Shown here piece by piece: positions 26,196 to 35,230 of a stretch of DNA of 64,000 nt. Every line of letters begins with the position of its first letter. The first letter of the stretch is position 1. Source of the stretch: Muribaculaceae bacterium (GTDB lineage: Bacteria; Bacteroidota; Bacteroidia; Bacteroidales; Muribaculaceae); assembly GCA_017399915.1 (NCBI GenBank), contig JAFQAS010000067.1, positions 124,001 through 188,000 on the forward strand, read 5' to 3'. Position numbers and translations under genes: made by a program. A model generated the notes under the pieces. The model was not told the DNA's origin, searched no databases, and was given only the letters and a program-made list of their open reading frames with translations.

Positions 26196-28625
26196 TTAAA
26201 AGGTTGTAAATTCATTATCGATAAATGTAACACGATCCTTAAGCCATTTACGCATTCCTTCTACTTTTTCATCATGAATTACAGTATTAGGCCATATTTT
26301 AGCATCATTTGCTGCCGATGGAGCAATAAGTTCGGCATAACGATCTACATAATCCAACAATTGTGGGTGGCAATATGTTTTGAAATATTCCCAACGGTCA
26401 CGATAAATCTCAACAAAACGTGGGTCCTTCAAGAATCGGTCAAAGAATATGCCTCCCACTTGTGTCATTGTTTCATTGGGGTGGAAAACTACCGGAACGA
26501 AGTGGAAATATGAATATTGGGGATAATAACCAAATGCCCAGTCAAAATCCCACACCGGACCCATTGTGTATTTCGAGCCTTTTGTCTTATACAAATATAT
26601 ACTTTTAGGGTGACAGATTTCTTGGTTACCTGTCATATTTTGTACGATGAAGAAGTTTGCCAATGAAGTGAGATCGATATAATCGGCATAGTTGCTATTT
26701 GCGATAGGATCAACCGCAAACTCTTTTTCAAAGGCTTCGAAATCGGCTTTCCAATAATCAAACAATTCTTGTGTCATATCGGGGTCTTTCACCATTACCG
26801 GCAAATTGAACTTAGAAGATGTGAATTGCCACTCTTCATCGTAGTTTGTATCGATTTCGAAAAGTATACTATTTTCCTCATCAAGATTCACACTCGTTTT
26901 GCGCATACCTATATCTTCGGTGAGCATATATGCACCACGATATTTGCCATTGAGAGTCACCTCAACAGGGACTGCACTGTTCACATAAGGCATACCCAAT
27001 AATTTCGCCATTTTAAATGCGATAGGATTACTCATCAATGTAGGGTCGAGATAGTGAGCGATAAGCACATAATTTTTTTGTGCTTCCATGCCGCAAATCG
27101 ACACCTTTTCGCTAAACTTCAATCTGTATGGTTTTTTATCATATCGCCATGTGGTATTTCCACGGCCACGCAATGAAATTTCACCCACCACCTCGTGGCT
27201 TGATTCTTTAGTTTTAACACGGAAGGTTGAAGTCATATAATTTTCCTTGTCAGGAATTTCTTCGACATATTCATCGGTCATAATATAGATATGAGGCACT
27301 TCTGATGGCACGGTATTCAAGTCGGCCATCACAATCGGACGCGCCGCTTCGGTTTTGCTACCATCAGAATTTATCAACATCACATTAAGGATAGCCTTGT
27401 CGCCAGCCTTTATATTTCCGGGAGGAGTGATTGTAACCGCAGCATCATTGTTGCATGTGCCATCGCTTGCAAAAGTGGGCTTTGTCACTTTCACTGTCCA
27501 CTCGGTTGAAGAGTAAGCACGAGTGACGATATCGCCATTCACACCTGTTATCACATTGGCAGCTATTGCTGTGTAGTCGCTTTCTTTAAAGCCGTCGGGC
27601 AATTGTAATGCAATAGTTTTCGCGCCTAATTCTGATATCACAATTGCATCATTAGCTCCATCTTGACCGATTTTGAAAATCTTATATCGAGGGAATGTGA
27701 GCACTGTGCCATTGGTGAGCGTAACAGTGATATATTGAGAATTAGAAGTGTCAACACCGGCAAACCAACTATCACCTTTTTCGCCTTGTTCTCCCTTATC
27801 TCCTTGTTCACCTTTTTCACCTTGAGCGCCCTGCTCTCCTTGTTCACCCTTTTCGCCCTGAGCACCTTGTTCGCCTTGCTCACCTTGAGCTCCGGTGGCT
27901 TTCACCCCTGTCGAAGTCCATGTCACACCATTATCGGTCGACACCTCCCATTCGTTTGTCACAGGATTTATGCGTAATTGAGGAGTGTTTCCGTCGCGTC
28001 CATCTTTGCCGTCTTTACCATCGGCTCCATCTGCACCATCGGCTCCGTCTTGACCATCTTTGCCGTCGGTGCCGTCAGCTCCATCTTTTCCATCAGTGCC
28101 GTCGATTCCATCTTTCCCATCTTCACCGGGAGCACCTTGCGCACCATCTTGGCCATCTTCTCCATCTTTTCCATCAATAGCACTTGCACGCACTTTATTG
28201 CCATTGGCATCATATAGCCATTCGCCATTGATAGTCCAATAATACAATCCGTCATCGGCAAGTTTCACACCTATTTCGGGGGTTTGTCCGTTCACACCAT
28301 TGGCGCCATCGGCACCATCTTGACCGTTTTGACCATCTACCCCATTTTTGATAATAACAGCTCCATTATTGAGGAAACTGATAATATAACCTGTTCCGTC
28401 GGCCAATGGAGTTACACCAGTTACATAATCGCGTTGTTCGAGCGATTCAATCATTTTCTTGATTGATGCGATATTATCATTCACCTGTGATTGCCATGCT
28501 TCAAGAGCCAACACTCGTTGAGCAAGCGCATCTTGCTCGGCTCTTAACGCATCAATTTCATCATCGCTACACGATGTGATTGGTAATAATACCAAACTAA
28601 GTAATGCAAAGATTATTTTTTTCAT
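26196..28625 (-). CDS. Surface lipoprotein with collagen-like Gly-X-Y tracts and CotH kinase domain
   Basis: 809 residues. The lipobox Cys is residue 19, followed by SDDE, a Bacteroidetes surface-export signal. A short coiled coil (about 24-65) and a DUF4988-like segment (TGYIISFLNNGAVIIKNG; GLYYWTINGEWLYDANGN) alternate with three collagen-like tracts at about 95-113, 151-212 and 245-285 (mostly GKD, GAD, GEQ and GEK triplets). From about residue 480 there is a CotH kinase fold (LRGRGNTTWRYDKKPYRLKF; NYVLIAHYLD; late GPVWDFDWAFG metal-binding Asp motif). CotH proteins phosphorylate Ser on partner proteins. A kinase joined to a triple-helix-forming stalk on the cell surface is predicted. Confidence 0.88.
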   Translation of the reverse strand: MKKIIFALLSLVLLPITSCSDDEIDALRAEQDALAQRVLALEAWQSQVNDNIASIKKMIESLEQRDYVTGVTPLADGTGYIISFLNNGAVIIKNGVDGQNGQDGADGANGVNGQTPEIGVKLADDGLYYWTINGEWLYDANGNKVRASAIDGKDGEDGQDGAQGAPGEDGKDGIDGTDGKDGADGTDGKDGQDGADGADGADGKDGKDGRDGNTPQLRINPVTNEWEVSTDNGVTWTSTGVKATGAQGEQGEQGAQGEKGEQGEQGAQGEKGEQGDKGEQGEKGDSWFAGVDTSNSQYITVTLTNGTVLTFPRYKIFKIGQDGANDAIVISELGAKTIALQLPDGFKESDYTAIAANVITGVNGDIVTRAYSSTEWTVKVTKPTFASDGTCNNDAAVTITPPGNIKAGDKAILNVMLINSDGSKTEAARPIVMADLNTVPSEVPHIYIMTDEYVEEIPDKENYMTSTFRVKTKESSHEVVGEISLRGRGNTTWRYDKKPYRLKFSEKVSICGMEAQKNYVLIAHYLDPTLMSNPIAFKMAKLLGMPYVNSAVPVEVTLNGKYRGAYMLTEDIGMRKTSVNLDEENSILFEIDTNYDEEWQFTSSKFNLPVMVKDPDMTQELFDYWKADFEAFEKEFAVDPIANSNYADYIDLTSLANFFIVQNMTGNQEICHPKSIYLYKTKGSKYTMGPVWDFDWAFGYYPQYSYFHFVPVVFHPNETMTQVGGIFFDRFLKDPRFVEIYRDRWEYFKTYCHPQLLDYVDRYAELIAPSAANDAKIWPNTVIHDEKVEGMRKWLKDRVTFIDNEFTTF

Positions 28626-28778
28626 TGATTTATATAAATTTTATTATTAATAGCAATTGTATATGTAATAATTAGCAAAGATAACTAATTTATTTTAATC
28701 TATAAGATTGAATGTATAGATATATGTTTTAGCGCTCAACTTTCTTGTAAAAAAGTTGCAATAAAGTTGAATATTTTT

Positions 28779-28809
28779 TTTGTAGAAGAATGAAAATATT
28801 GTAATTTTG
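28779..28809 (+). promoter_or_regulatory. Consensus promoter of guaA
   Basis: TTTG (28779-28782), 19 nt, then TAATTTTG (28802-28809), a perfect Bacteroidetes promoter. It overlaps the in-frame GTG at 28809 and so places the real start at ATG 28848. Confidence 0.8.
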
Positions 28810-28847
28810 TGCTCGTAAAATATATAACCATTTCAATACTTTTTTAT

Positions 28848-30155
28848 ATGAAACAGGATATGATTGTGATCCTTGATTTGGGTAGTCACGAAAATACAGT
28901 AGTAGCTCGCGCAATTCGTGCGCTTGGAGTTTACAGCGAAATTTATCCCCATGACATCACGGCCGAAGAGTTAAAAGCGTTGCCTAATGTTAAGGGGATT
29001 GTTATTAATGGAGGTCCCAACAATGTTATTGATGGGGTTGAAATCGACGTTAATCCCGAAATTTACAATATAGGCATTCCCGTAATTGCTGCCGGACACG
29101 ACAAAGCGTTGTGTGAAGTGAAACTCGCACAATTCAACGACGATGTTGAAGCGGTAAAGGACGCCGTTAAATCATTCGTATTTGATGTTTGCAAAGCCGA
29201 AGCTAACTGGAATATGACCAACTTCGTAAACGACCAAGTAGAGCTTGTTCGTCGTCAAGTGGGCGACCGCAAAGTATTGCTCGCGCTCTCAGGGGGTGTT
29301 GACAGCTCGGTTGTTGCTGCTTTGTTGTTGAAAGCTATTGGTGACAACTTAGTATGTGTTCACGTTAACCATGGCTTGATGCGTAAAGGTGAATCTGAAA
29401 ACGTGATTGAAGTGTTCCGCAACCAACTTTGTGCAAATCTTGTATATGTTGATGCTACCGACCGTTTCCTCGGCAAACTCGAAGGCGTGGAAGATCCCGA
29501 AGAAAAACGCAAAATCATCGGTGGAGAATTCATTCGTGTATTTGAAGAAGAAGCTCGCAAACTCGAAGGTATCGACTTCCTCGGTCAAGGTACAATTTAC
29601 CCCGACATCGTTGAAAGTGGCACAAAAACCGCTAAGATGGTAAAATCGCACCACAATGTGGGTGGACTTCCCGAAGATATGCAATTTGAACTCGTTGAAC
29701 CATTGAAACAACTTTTCAAAGACGAAGTGCGTGCTTGTGGAGTTGAGCTCGGTTTGCCTCACGAAATGGTATATCGTCAACCATTCCCCGGCCCCGGTCT
29801 TGGTGTTCGTTGCCTTGGTGCAATCACTCGCGACCGTCTTGAAGCAGTGCGTGAATCCGACGCTATCCTTCGCGAAGAATTTGCTATCGCAGGCCTCGAC
29901 AAAACAGTTTGGCAATACTTTACAATAGTGCCCGACTTCAAATCGGTAGGTGTGCGCAACAACGCTCGTTCTTACGATTGGCCTGTTATCATTCGTGCCG
30001 TAAACACGGTTGACGCCATGACTGCCACTATCGAAGAAATCGATTGGGCTATCTTGAAAAAGATTACCGACCGCATTCTCAAAGAAGTGCCATGTGTAAA
30101 CCGCGTGTGCTACGACATGTCACCAAAACCCTCGGCAACTATCGAGTGGGAATAA
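28848..30155 (+). CDS. guaA: GMP synthase with degenerate, shortened glutaminase domain
   Basis: 435 residues, against a usual 505-525. It converts XMP to GMP. The ATP-PPase domain (about 135-320) has SGGVDS at 148-153, and the C-terminal dimerisation domain ends KPSATIEWE, both normal. The N-terminal class I GATase domain is only about 115 residues. Where the nucleophile motif GICYG should follow the IPV strand, the sequence reads AAGHD (81-85), with Gly83 in the Cys position. The later half with the catalytic His-Glu (usually HPE) is deleted. The enzyme should therefore use ammonia, or a separate glutaminase partner. The synthetase part resembles clostridial GuaA as I remember it, which suggests transfer. 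Confidence 0.9.
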   Translation: MKQDMIVILDLGSHENTVVARAIRALGVYSEIYPHDITAEELKALPNVKGIVINGGPNNVIDGVEIDVNPEIYNIGIPVIAAGHDKALCEVKLAQFNDDVEAVKDAVKSFVFDVCKAEANWNMTNFVNDQVELVRRQVGDRKVLLALSGGVDSSVVAALLLKAIGDNLVCVHVNHGLMRKGESENVIEVFRNQLCANLVYVDATDRFLGKLEGVEDPEEKRKIIGGEFIRVFEEEARKLEGIDFLGQGTIYPDIVESGTKTAKMVKSHHNVGGLPEDMQFELVEPLKQLFKDEVRACGVELGLPHEMVYRQPFPGPGLGVRCLGAITRDRLEAVRESDAILREEFAIAGLDKTVWQYFTIVPDFKSVGVRNNARSYDWPVIIRAVNTVDAMTATIEEIDWAILKKITDRILKEVPCVNRVCYDMSPKPSATIEWE

Positions 30156-30181
30156 TATTGAATTAATCTTCATCAAAATAG

Positions 30182-30207
30182 AAACGCCTCGGAAATCCGA
30201 GGCGTTT
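30182..30207 (+). terminator. Terminator of guaA
   Basis: A perfect 12-bp stem (30182-30193 with 30196-30207) with a 2-nt loop, then a T-rich tract. It can also serve the convergent lipoprotein gene. Confidence 0.85.
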
Positions 30208-30229
30208 GTTTTATCTTTCTATTAAAATC

Positions 30230-30763
30230 TTATTTATCTAACACTGTATAAGTAACTGTTTTTGTTTTGCCTTTTGCTTTATCGGCATGTGTGAAATTGA
30301 ATTTTTGTGATTCTACAACAACTTGGTCTTTTGCAGTTGTGCCATCTTCATATTCCCATTCAACATCTACTGTAATAGTGTTTTTTGTAAAATTCCATAT
30401 TTTACCTTTATATGGTGTGCCGGTAAATAGAACGGCACAATTATAGGTATTTAAGCCTTGAGCCGGAGTGAGTTTGTGTAGCACATTTTTTGCGTATTCA
30501 GGGTTTGTGAGGGTAATTGCACCAGGGAACTCGATTTGTCCGTGCATTTTGCCTCGTTCGGTTTCAATTGTGATTGGTTTGCCGTTAGCTCCTTCTACAA
30601 TCTCTTTAATCATAGGGGCGGATTTCGGAGCTCCGTCCACAGTTGAATTTAGATTGGGAGCAGTATTGGCTGGTGTTGAACCTGATTTCTTATCGGCACA
30701 TGAACTGAATCCTAAAACAATAGCACCGATAACGAGTGAATATAATACTTTTTTCATCTTCAA
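30230..30763 (-). CDS. Lipoprotein of unknown function
   Basis: 177 residues with a lipoprotein signal peptide (Cys at about 22, FSSCADKKS). The mature part has a low-complexity linker to about residue 45, then a beta-rich domain (GKMHGQIEFPGAITL; YNCAVLFTGTPYKGKIWNF; ITVDVEWEYEDGT). The residues after Cys are not acidic, so it probably faces the periplasm. I recognise no family. It is monocistronic and convergent with guaA. Confidence 0.7.
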   Translation of the reverse strand: MKMKKVLYSLVIGAIVLGFSSCADKKSGSTPANTAPNLNSTVDGAPKSAPMIKEIVEGANGKPITIETERGKMHGQIEFPGAITLTNPEYAKNVLHKLTPAQGLNTYNCAVLFTGTPYKGKIWNFTKNTITVDVEWEYEDGTTAKDQVVVESQKFNFTHADKAKGKTKTVTYTVLDK

Positions 30764-30804
30764 TAATATTTTATGTGATTTATGTCAACAAAGATAATTA
30801 ATTG

Positions 30805-30836
30805 TTGTCAATTATCAATCTTTTTCAGTATTTTTG
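30805..30836 (+). promoter_or_regulatory. Promoter of the 30842-33023 cluster
   Basis: TTG (30805-30807), 21 nt, then TATTTTTG (30829-30836), six bases before the ATG at 30842. The leader is therefore very short or nearly absent. Confidence 0.5.
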
Positions 30837-30841
30837 TGAAT

Positions 30842-31855
30842 ATGAAAAGGTTTTATTCGATATTATTCATCATTTCAATTCTCCATTTGACAGCTTCGGC
30901 TCAAGAGGAGTATCAATATCAATTTGCCGGCAAATGTGGATTGGAATTAAAAGAATATCTACACAAAGAATTTTGTCCTTCGCAATATGTTGAGGCTGAT
31001 AAGGTGTGGAATGTGTTCAGGCAAAGTGATGTTAATGCCGATGGCAGTGTGCTCGACCGCTTTTCGACCAATTACGTCGAATTTCCTTCTGATCAATTTT
31101 CCTCACCGGCAAATATGACAATAAATCACATCGTAGACCTATCGTGGTGGACTGAGCCTAACTATATTTATGATTTATACAACATATTGCCATGTAATAT
31201 CGATGTGCCTACATATAAAAGAGATTATATGCCGGGAGAAGTTGTCGACACAATTTATTCAAATGGAGTGTGGGCAACCGGGTGGATTTACATCAACTCA
31301 ATCCCTCTCAATGTGTACTCTCCTCCTCGTGGATATGAAGGCGATTTTGCCCGCATCATTATGTATATGGCCACAATATACTCCACTGCTCAATGGGCAG
31401 GGCAAGGTGTGAATTTCTTTTTAGATGGAGCATATCCCACTTTAAACGGATACTCAAAGAAACTATTGTTGCAATGGCATGCGCTCGACCCGGTGAGCGA
31501 GGTGGAACGACTTCGAAATGATGTGATATTCCATGTGCAATATAATCGTAACCCATATGTGGATTTTCCTCATCTCGTTGATTATATTTGGGGTGAGAAA
31601 TCAACCACACCCTATTATCCCGAATATGACGAAGATGCAGTGAAAACGCCTTTGCGTGCCATTTATTCCATTTCGACCGACAAGAAAATCGACTTATATT
31701 CACCATATATCCCCACCGATGCCACTTGGACTATTGATGGTGTTGCTGTTGAAAGTGAGTCAATCGAAACTAAAACGCTTGGGCTCGGAGAACACGAATT
31801 GCGATTTGAATCAACAACAATTAAAGGGAAACTGAAAATAAAGATTGTGGAATGA
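30842..31855 (+). CDS. Secreted protein of unknown function
   Basis: 337 residues from ATG 30842 with a signal peptide (MKRFYSILFIISILHLTASAQ). The middle is rich in Tyr/Trp/Asp/Pro. The early segment GKCGLELKEYLHKEFCPSQYV resembles the start of secreted nuclease-like proteins of Bacteroidetes, and a YNRNPYVDFPHLVDYIWG stretch (about 250) recalls the RNP-F-D-P segment of endonuclease I-type proteins; this match is weak. The last about 60 residues look like an Ig-type beta domain (ATWTIDGVAVESES). It overlaps the next gene by 4 bp. Confidence 0.6.
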   Translation: MKRFYSILFIISILHLTASAQEEYQYQFAGKCGLELKEYLHKEFCPSQYVEADKVWNVFRQSDVNADGSVLDRFSTNYVEFPSDQFSSPANMTINHIVDLSWWTEPNYIYDLYNILPCNIDVPTYKRDYMPGEVVDTIYSNGVWATGWIYINSIPLNVYSPPRGYEGDFARIIMYMATIYSTAQWAGQGVNFFLDGAYPTLNGYSKKLLLQWHALDPVSEVERLRNDVIFHVQYNRNPYVDFPHLVDYIWGEKSTTPYYPEYDEDAVKTPLRAIYSISTDKKIDLYSPYIPTDATWTIDGVAVESESIETKTLGLGEHELRFESTTIKGKLKIKIVE

Positions 31856-32529
31856 TGCAAAATCTGAAATATATATCAAACCTATTCGTCAGCCTATTGA
31901 TGCTTGTCGTGTGCGTGGGTTGCAGTGACGATGATGAACCGGTAGAGCGATTGCGACCATCGTTGAGCGTGTCATCGCTCAGTCTCGAAGTGGGCGATTC
32001 GGCTACATTGCATGTAGATAATATCGACTCCGTTATTTCTGCAGTAACGAATGCCCCGCAGGTTGTCGCATTGCGAGTAGAGGGTGCGAATGTCGTAGTA
32101 AAAGCTCTTGCACAAGGCGACGCAGTGGTTACAATCAATGTAGAAGGTGCGCGATTGAAATGCGATGTTACAGTAACCAAAGATGACACTCCTCAATATG
32201 ATTTCAGCCAAGAATTGCTCGATGATCGATGCCGATTTGTTTCACCTACTCTATCGATGTATTACGACACGCCCGGCACTATCTTCTCTATTGCAACCGA
32301 CGGCACAATAGAAGTGCGAAGCCTCATCTCAGGCGACCACATATCATTCAATCCCGGCACAAAAAACATATCCGAAGGCTCACTCCCCAATGCCTTACTA
32401 AAAATTAACGACTCACCTATTGAGTTAAAACAAACAACCCTCCACCGCCTCACCCCCACAGGCTCTATGTGGCTCAGCCTCCTCGACACCCATGGCAATC
32501 GAATGGTATTGGTGGTAACGGAATTATAA
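31852..32529 (+). CDS. Surface lipoprotein with BIG2-like domain
   Basis: 225 residues. The signal peptide ends in VGC at about residue 24, followed by SDDDEP, a surface-export signal. Residues about 35-105 form a bacterial Ig-like (BIG2) domain (LSVSSLSLEVGDSATLHV; VVVKALAQGDAVVTINV). The C-terminal half is beta-rich without a known family. Start ATGA overlaps the upstream stop, so the two secreted proteins are translationally coupled and probably act together on the cell surface. Confidence 0.75.
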   Translation: MMQNLKYISNLFVSLLMLVVCVGCSDDDEPVERLRPSLSVSSLSLEVGDSATLHVDNIDSVISAVTNAPQVVALRVEGANVVVKALAQGDAVVTINVEGARLKCDVTVTKDDTPQYDFSQELLDDRCRFVSPTLSMYYDTPGTIFSIATDGTIEVRSLISGDHISFNPGTKNISEGSLPNALLKINDSPIELKQTTLHRLTPTGSMWLSLLDTHGNRMVLVVTEL

Positions 32530-32530
32530 T

Positions 32531-32791
32531 ATGAGCGACATTTGGTATCTAATATTATTATTGATAATTAATCTACTATTATTGGGCTTTTCTCTAAAAT
32601 TTAATAGGAAGGTGGGGGGTATAAATGCAATAATTTTGTTGTTCTATTCCATTCCATTATATTATAACCTAATATATAATAGTAGTGGAGGAATTGGATT
32701 ATTATGGTGGTGTTGCCTATTGATATTGCACACTTCCCATTGTTTTGTCTTATTGGTTTATGTTATATTTAAGTGGATTAAAAGAAAATAG
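32531..32791 (+). CDS. Small integral membrane protein
   Basis: 86 residues with three hydrophobic segments (about 5-20, 32-48 and 55-80), starting directly after the BIG2 lipoprotein stop. It is much more AT-rich than its neighbours. No family is recognised. It may be a recent acquisition. Confidence 0.5.
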   Translation: MSDIWYLILLLIINLLLLGFSLKFNRKVGGINAIILLFYSIPLYYNLIYNSSGGIGLLWWCCLLILHTSHCFVLLVYVIFKWIKRK

Positions 32792-32792
32792 T

Positions 32793-33023
32793 ATGTTGTC
32801 AGATTTATTATTTAATAGAATCGGGTGCTTATTGAGATTACTAATATATAAATTACTATTACATAAAAATGTAAAGTATAAGATTTTATTAAAAGGAATC
32901 TCTAAACCAAGAAACAAAAGGGATGAAGAATTTAATGTAAAAAATGAAATTACAAATAGATTGTATGGCATAGGATTCTGGATCGTATTACTATTATTGG
33001 GACTATTGTTTGGTGTATTATGA
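32793..33023 (+). CDS. Small membrane-associated protein
   Basis: 76 residues from ATG 32793, one base after the previous stop. It has hydrophobic ends (about 5-20 and 58-76) around a basic middle (KGISKPRNKRDEE). It is AT-rich like the preceding gene. No family is recognised. A longer frame to 32745 would overlap the neighbour and was not chosen. Confidence 0.45.
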   Translation: MLSDLLFNRIGCLLRLLIYKLLLHKNVKYKILLKGISKPRNKRDEEFNVKNEITNRLYGIGFWIVLLLLGLLFGVL

Positions 33024-33037
33024 GTTATGATATAAAT

Positions 33038-33067
33038 AACGAGGTGCATTGATTAATGCACCTCGTT
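33038..33067. terminator. Bidirectional terminator between the small membrane genes and serA
   Basis: A perfect 13-bp stem (33038-33050 with 33055-33067) with a 4-nt loop between convergent genes. The U-tracts are short on both sides. Confidence 0.65.
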
Positions 33068-33094
33068 GCTTATAATAAGATGAGTTATATCTAA

Positions 33095-34015
33095 TTATTT
33101 GTTTACTTGGAAGCGGTTGATGCCGTCGCGGAGGAATGCTACAGTTTGTTGAGCGGCAGCGATACCTGCGTTGATGTTTGCTTCAGCAGTTTGAGCACCC
33201 ATTTTCTTAGGAGTGAAGAATACGCGATCGCCAAATTTTGCTTTCAATTCTTCAGCACTATCGGGTTTGATGTCGGCAACATATTTAATGTCGGGACGTT
33301 CTTCGAGCGCTTTAGCAAGACCTTCTTCGTCGATAACTTCTTTGCGTGCAGTGTTGATGAGTACACCATTTTTAGGCATCAATTTCACTAGGTCATAGCC
33401 AACTGATTTTTTAGTTTCGGCAGTGGCAGGAATGTGAAGTGACACGAATTGGTTAGTGCTATAAAGTTCTTCAACCGAGTGGATAGGTTTAACACCTGCT
33501 TCGGTGATAACTTCATCGGGGCAATAAGGGTCGAGAGCCGACACTTCCATGCCAAAACCTTTAGCGATGCGAGCCACGTTGCGACCCACTTGACCAAATG
33601 CGTGAATACCGATTGATTTCTCTTTGAGTTCAGTACCTGATGTGCCATTATACATATTGCGAACAGCCATCACTGTCATACCAAATACCAATTCGGCAAC
33701 AGCATTAGAGTTTTGTCCGGGAGTGTTTTGAGCAACAACGCCTTTAGCTTTTGATGCTTCGAGGTCGATATTGTCGTAGCCAGCACCTGCACGAACCACG
33801 ATTTTTAATTGTTTAGCAGCATCGAGCACTTCTTGGTCGACAATGTCGGAACGGATAATCAAACCGTCAGCATCGGCAACAGCATCGAGCAACTCTTGTT
33901 TTGAGCTATATTTTTCGAGAAGGGCAAGTTCGTAGCCTGCTTCGTCGAGTACTTTGCGAATACCATCAACAGCAACTGCTGCAAAAGGTTTTTCGGTAGC
34001 AACTAATACTTTCAT
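33095..34015 (-). CDS. serA: D-3-phosphoglycerate dehydrogenase, Bacteroidetes type
   Basis: 306 residues, lacking the C-terminal ACT domain of longer SerA forms. First step of serine synthesis. The NAD-binding loop HAFGQVGRNVARIAKGFG, the Arg motif NTARKEV and a Glu in the following acidic segment are present. The usual PHIG histidine is replaced by PKKMG, which I remember as normal for this Bacteroidetes subfamily. It follows serC by 17 bp on the same strand, so serC-serA form an operon. Confidence 0.9.
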   Translation of the reverse strand: MKVLVATEKPFAAVAVDGIRKVLDEAGYELALLEKYSSKQELLDAVADADGLIIRSDIVDQEVLDAAKQLKIVVRAGAGYDNIDLEASKAKGVVAQNTPGQNSNAVAELVFGMTVMAVRNMYNGTSGTELKEKSIGIHAFGQVGRNVARIAKGFGMEVSALDPYCPDEVITEAGVKPIHSVEELYSTNQFVSLHIPATAETKKSVGYDLVKLMPKNGVLINTARKEVIDEEGLAKALEERPDIKYVADIKPDSAEELKAKFGDRVFFTPKKMGAQTAEANINAGIAAAQQTVAFLRDGINRFQVNK

Positions 34016-34032
34016 AATTTATAGATGTGTTA

Positions 34033-35100
34033 TTAGTGTTTTGCTTCAAATTCTTTCATTGCAGCGATAAGAGCATCTACGCTTTCCATTGGGAGGGCGT
34101 TGTAGATTGATGCACGGAAACCACCCACTGAACGGTGTCCTTTGATACCAACCATGCCTTTAGAAGTAGCGAATTCAACGAATTCTTTTTCCAATTCAGC
34201 ATATTCAGGTTTCATAACGAAACATACGTTCATTATTGAGCGGTCTTCAACAGCAGCTGTACCGGTCCACAATTTGCTTGAGTCGATAGCATCGTAAAGT
34301 TTAGTAGCTTTAGCCACGTCCATCTTTTCGATTTCTTTCAAGCCACCGAGGCTCTTATAATATTTAAGTGTTTGCAATGCTGAGTAGATAGGCAACACAG
34401 GAGGAGTGTTGAACATTGAACCTTTTTTGATGTGAGTGCGATAGTCGAGCATTGTTGGGATAGCGCGTTCTACTTTACCAAGAGCGTCTTCCTTAACAAT
34501 CACGATAGTAACACCCGAAGGAGCGAGGTTCTTTTGCGCACCTGCATAGATTACATCATATTTTGATACGTCAACAGGACGAGAGAAAATATCACTTGAC
34601 ATATCGGCTACCAAAGGAACAGGAGAATCGATGTCTTTGCGTACTTCAGTACCGAAGATTGTGTTGTTGGTAGTGAAGTGGAAATAATCGGCATCGGCAG
34701 GAATTACGAAATCTTTGGGAATGTAAGAGAAGTTAGCGTCTTTAGAAGATGCTACTACATCAACTTCGCCAAATAATTTTGCTTCTTTGATAGCATTAAC
34801 AGCCCAAGTACCTGTTTCGAGGTATGCAGCTTTCTTTTTCAAGATGTTGAAAGGCACCATGCAGAATTGCATACTTGCACCACCACCGAGGAAAAGAACG
34901 TGGTAACCTTCGGGCACTTCGAGTAATTCTTTTACTAATTGAGCTGCTTCTTCGATCACAGCAGTGAATTCTTTGCTACGGTGTGACACCTCAAGGATTG
35001 ACAAACCGGTATCGGCAAAGTTCATAATTGCCTCAGCGGTATTCTTAATTGTGTATTCACTAAGAATAGAGGGGCCTGCATAAAAATTGTGCTTCTTCAT
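34033..35100 (-). CDS. serC: Phosphoserine aminotransferase
   Basis: 355 residues, a class V PLP aminotransferase that makes phosphoserine from 3-phosphohydroxypyruvate. The N-terminus [12 protein letters not shown], phosphate-binding GGGASMQF and the PLP lysine in [12 protein letters not shown] are present, with C-terminal [11 protein letters not shown]. First gene of the serC-serA operon. A TAAATTTG -7 box lies at 35134-35141 on the minus strand. Confidence 0.96.
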   Translation of the reverse strand: MKKHNFYAGPSILSEYTIKNTAEAIMNFADTGLSILEVSHRSKEFTAVIEEAAQLVKELLEVPEGYHVLFLGGGASMQFCMVPFNILKKKAAYLETGTWAVNAIKEAKLFGEVDVVASSKDANFSYIPKDFVIPADADYFHFTTNNTIFGTEVRKDIDSPVPLVADMSSDIFSRPVDVSKYDVIYAGAQKNLAPSGVTIVIVKEDALGKVERAIPTMLDYRTHIKKGSMFNTPPVLPIYSALQTLKYYKSLGGLKEIEKMDVAKATKLYDAIDSSKLWTGTAAVEDRSIMNVCFVMKPEYAELEKEFVEFATSKGMVGIKGHRSVGGFRASIYNALPMESVDALIAAMKEFEAKH

Positions 35101-35181
35101 TTCAATTTTTTATTTGTTGTTAGTTTATGGTGGCAAATTTAATAATTTTCTATTGTATAAACTAACTTTCTGATAGAAAAA

Positions 35182-35217
35182 GCACCTAATTGTTGAAAAA
35201 TTTCTCTAATTAGGTGC
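35182..35217 (-). terminator. Terminator of the sigma/DUF4252 operon
   Basis: A 10-bp stem (35182-35191 with 35208-35217) with a 16-nt loop, followed on the minus strand by five T. Confidence 0.7.
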
Positions 35218-35230
35218 CGGTCGCATAATA

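Noticed and set aside
27638-28261. Several frames on both strands over the collagen-like tracts
   Set aside because: Periodic Gly-X-Y coding keeps other frames open; only the lipoprotein frame has a signal peptide and domains.
29349-29915. Antisense frame (188 codons) in guaA
   Set aside because: Shadow of the synthetase domain.
33095-34015. Loss of the catalytic His in SerA (PKKMG instead of PHIG) as evidence of inactivity
   Set aside because: I recall the same segment in other Bacteroidetes SerA proteins, so it is probably a subfamily trait and not decay.
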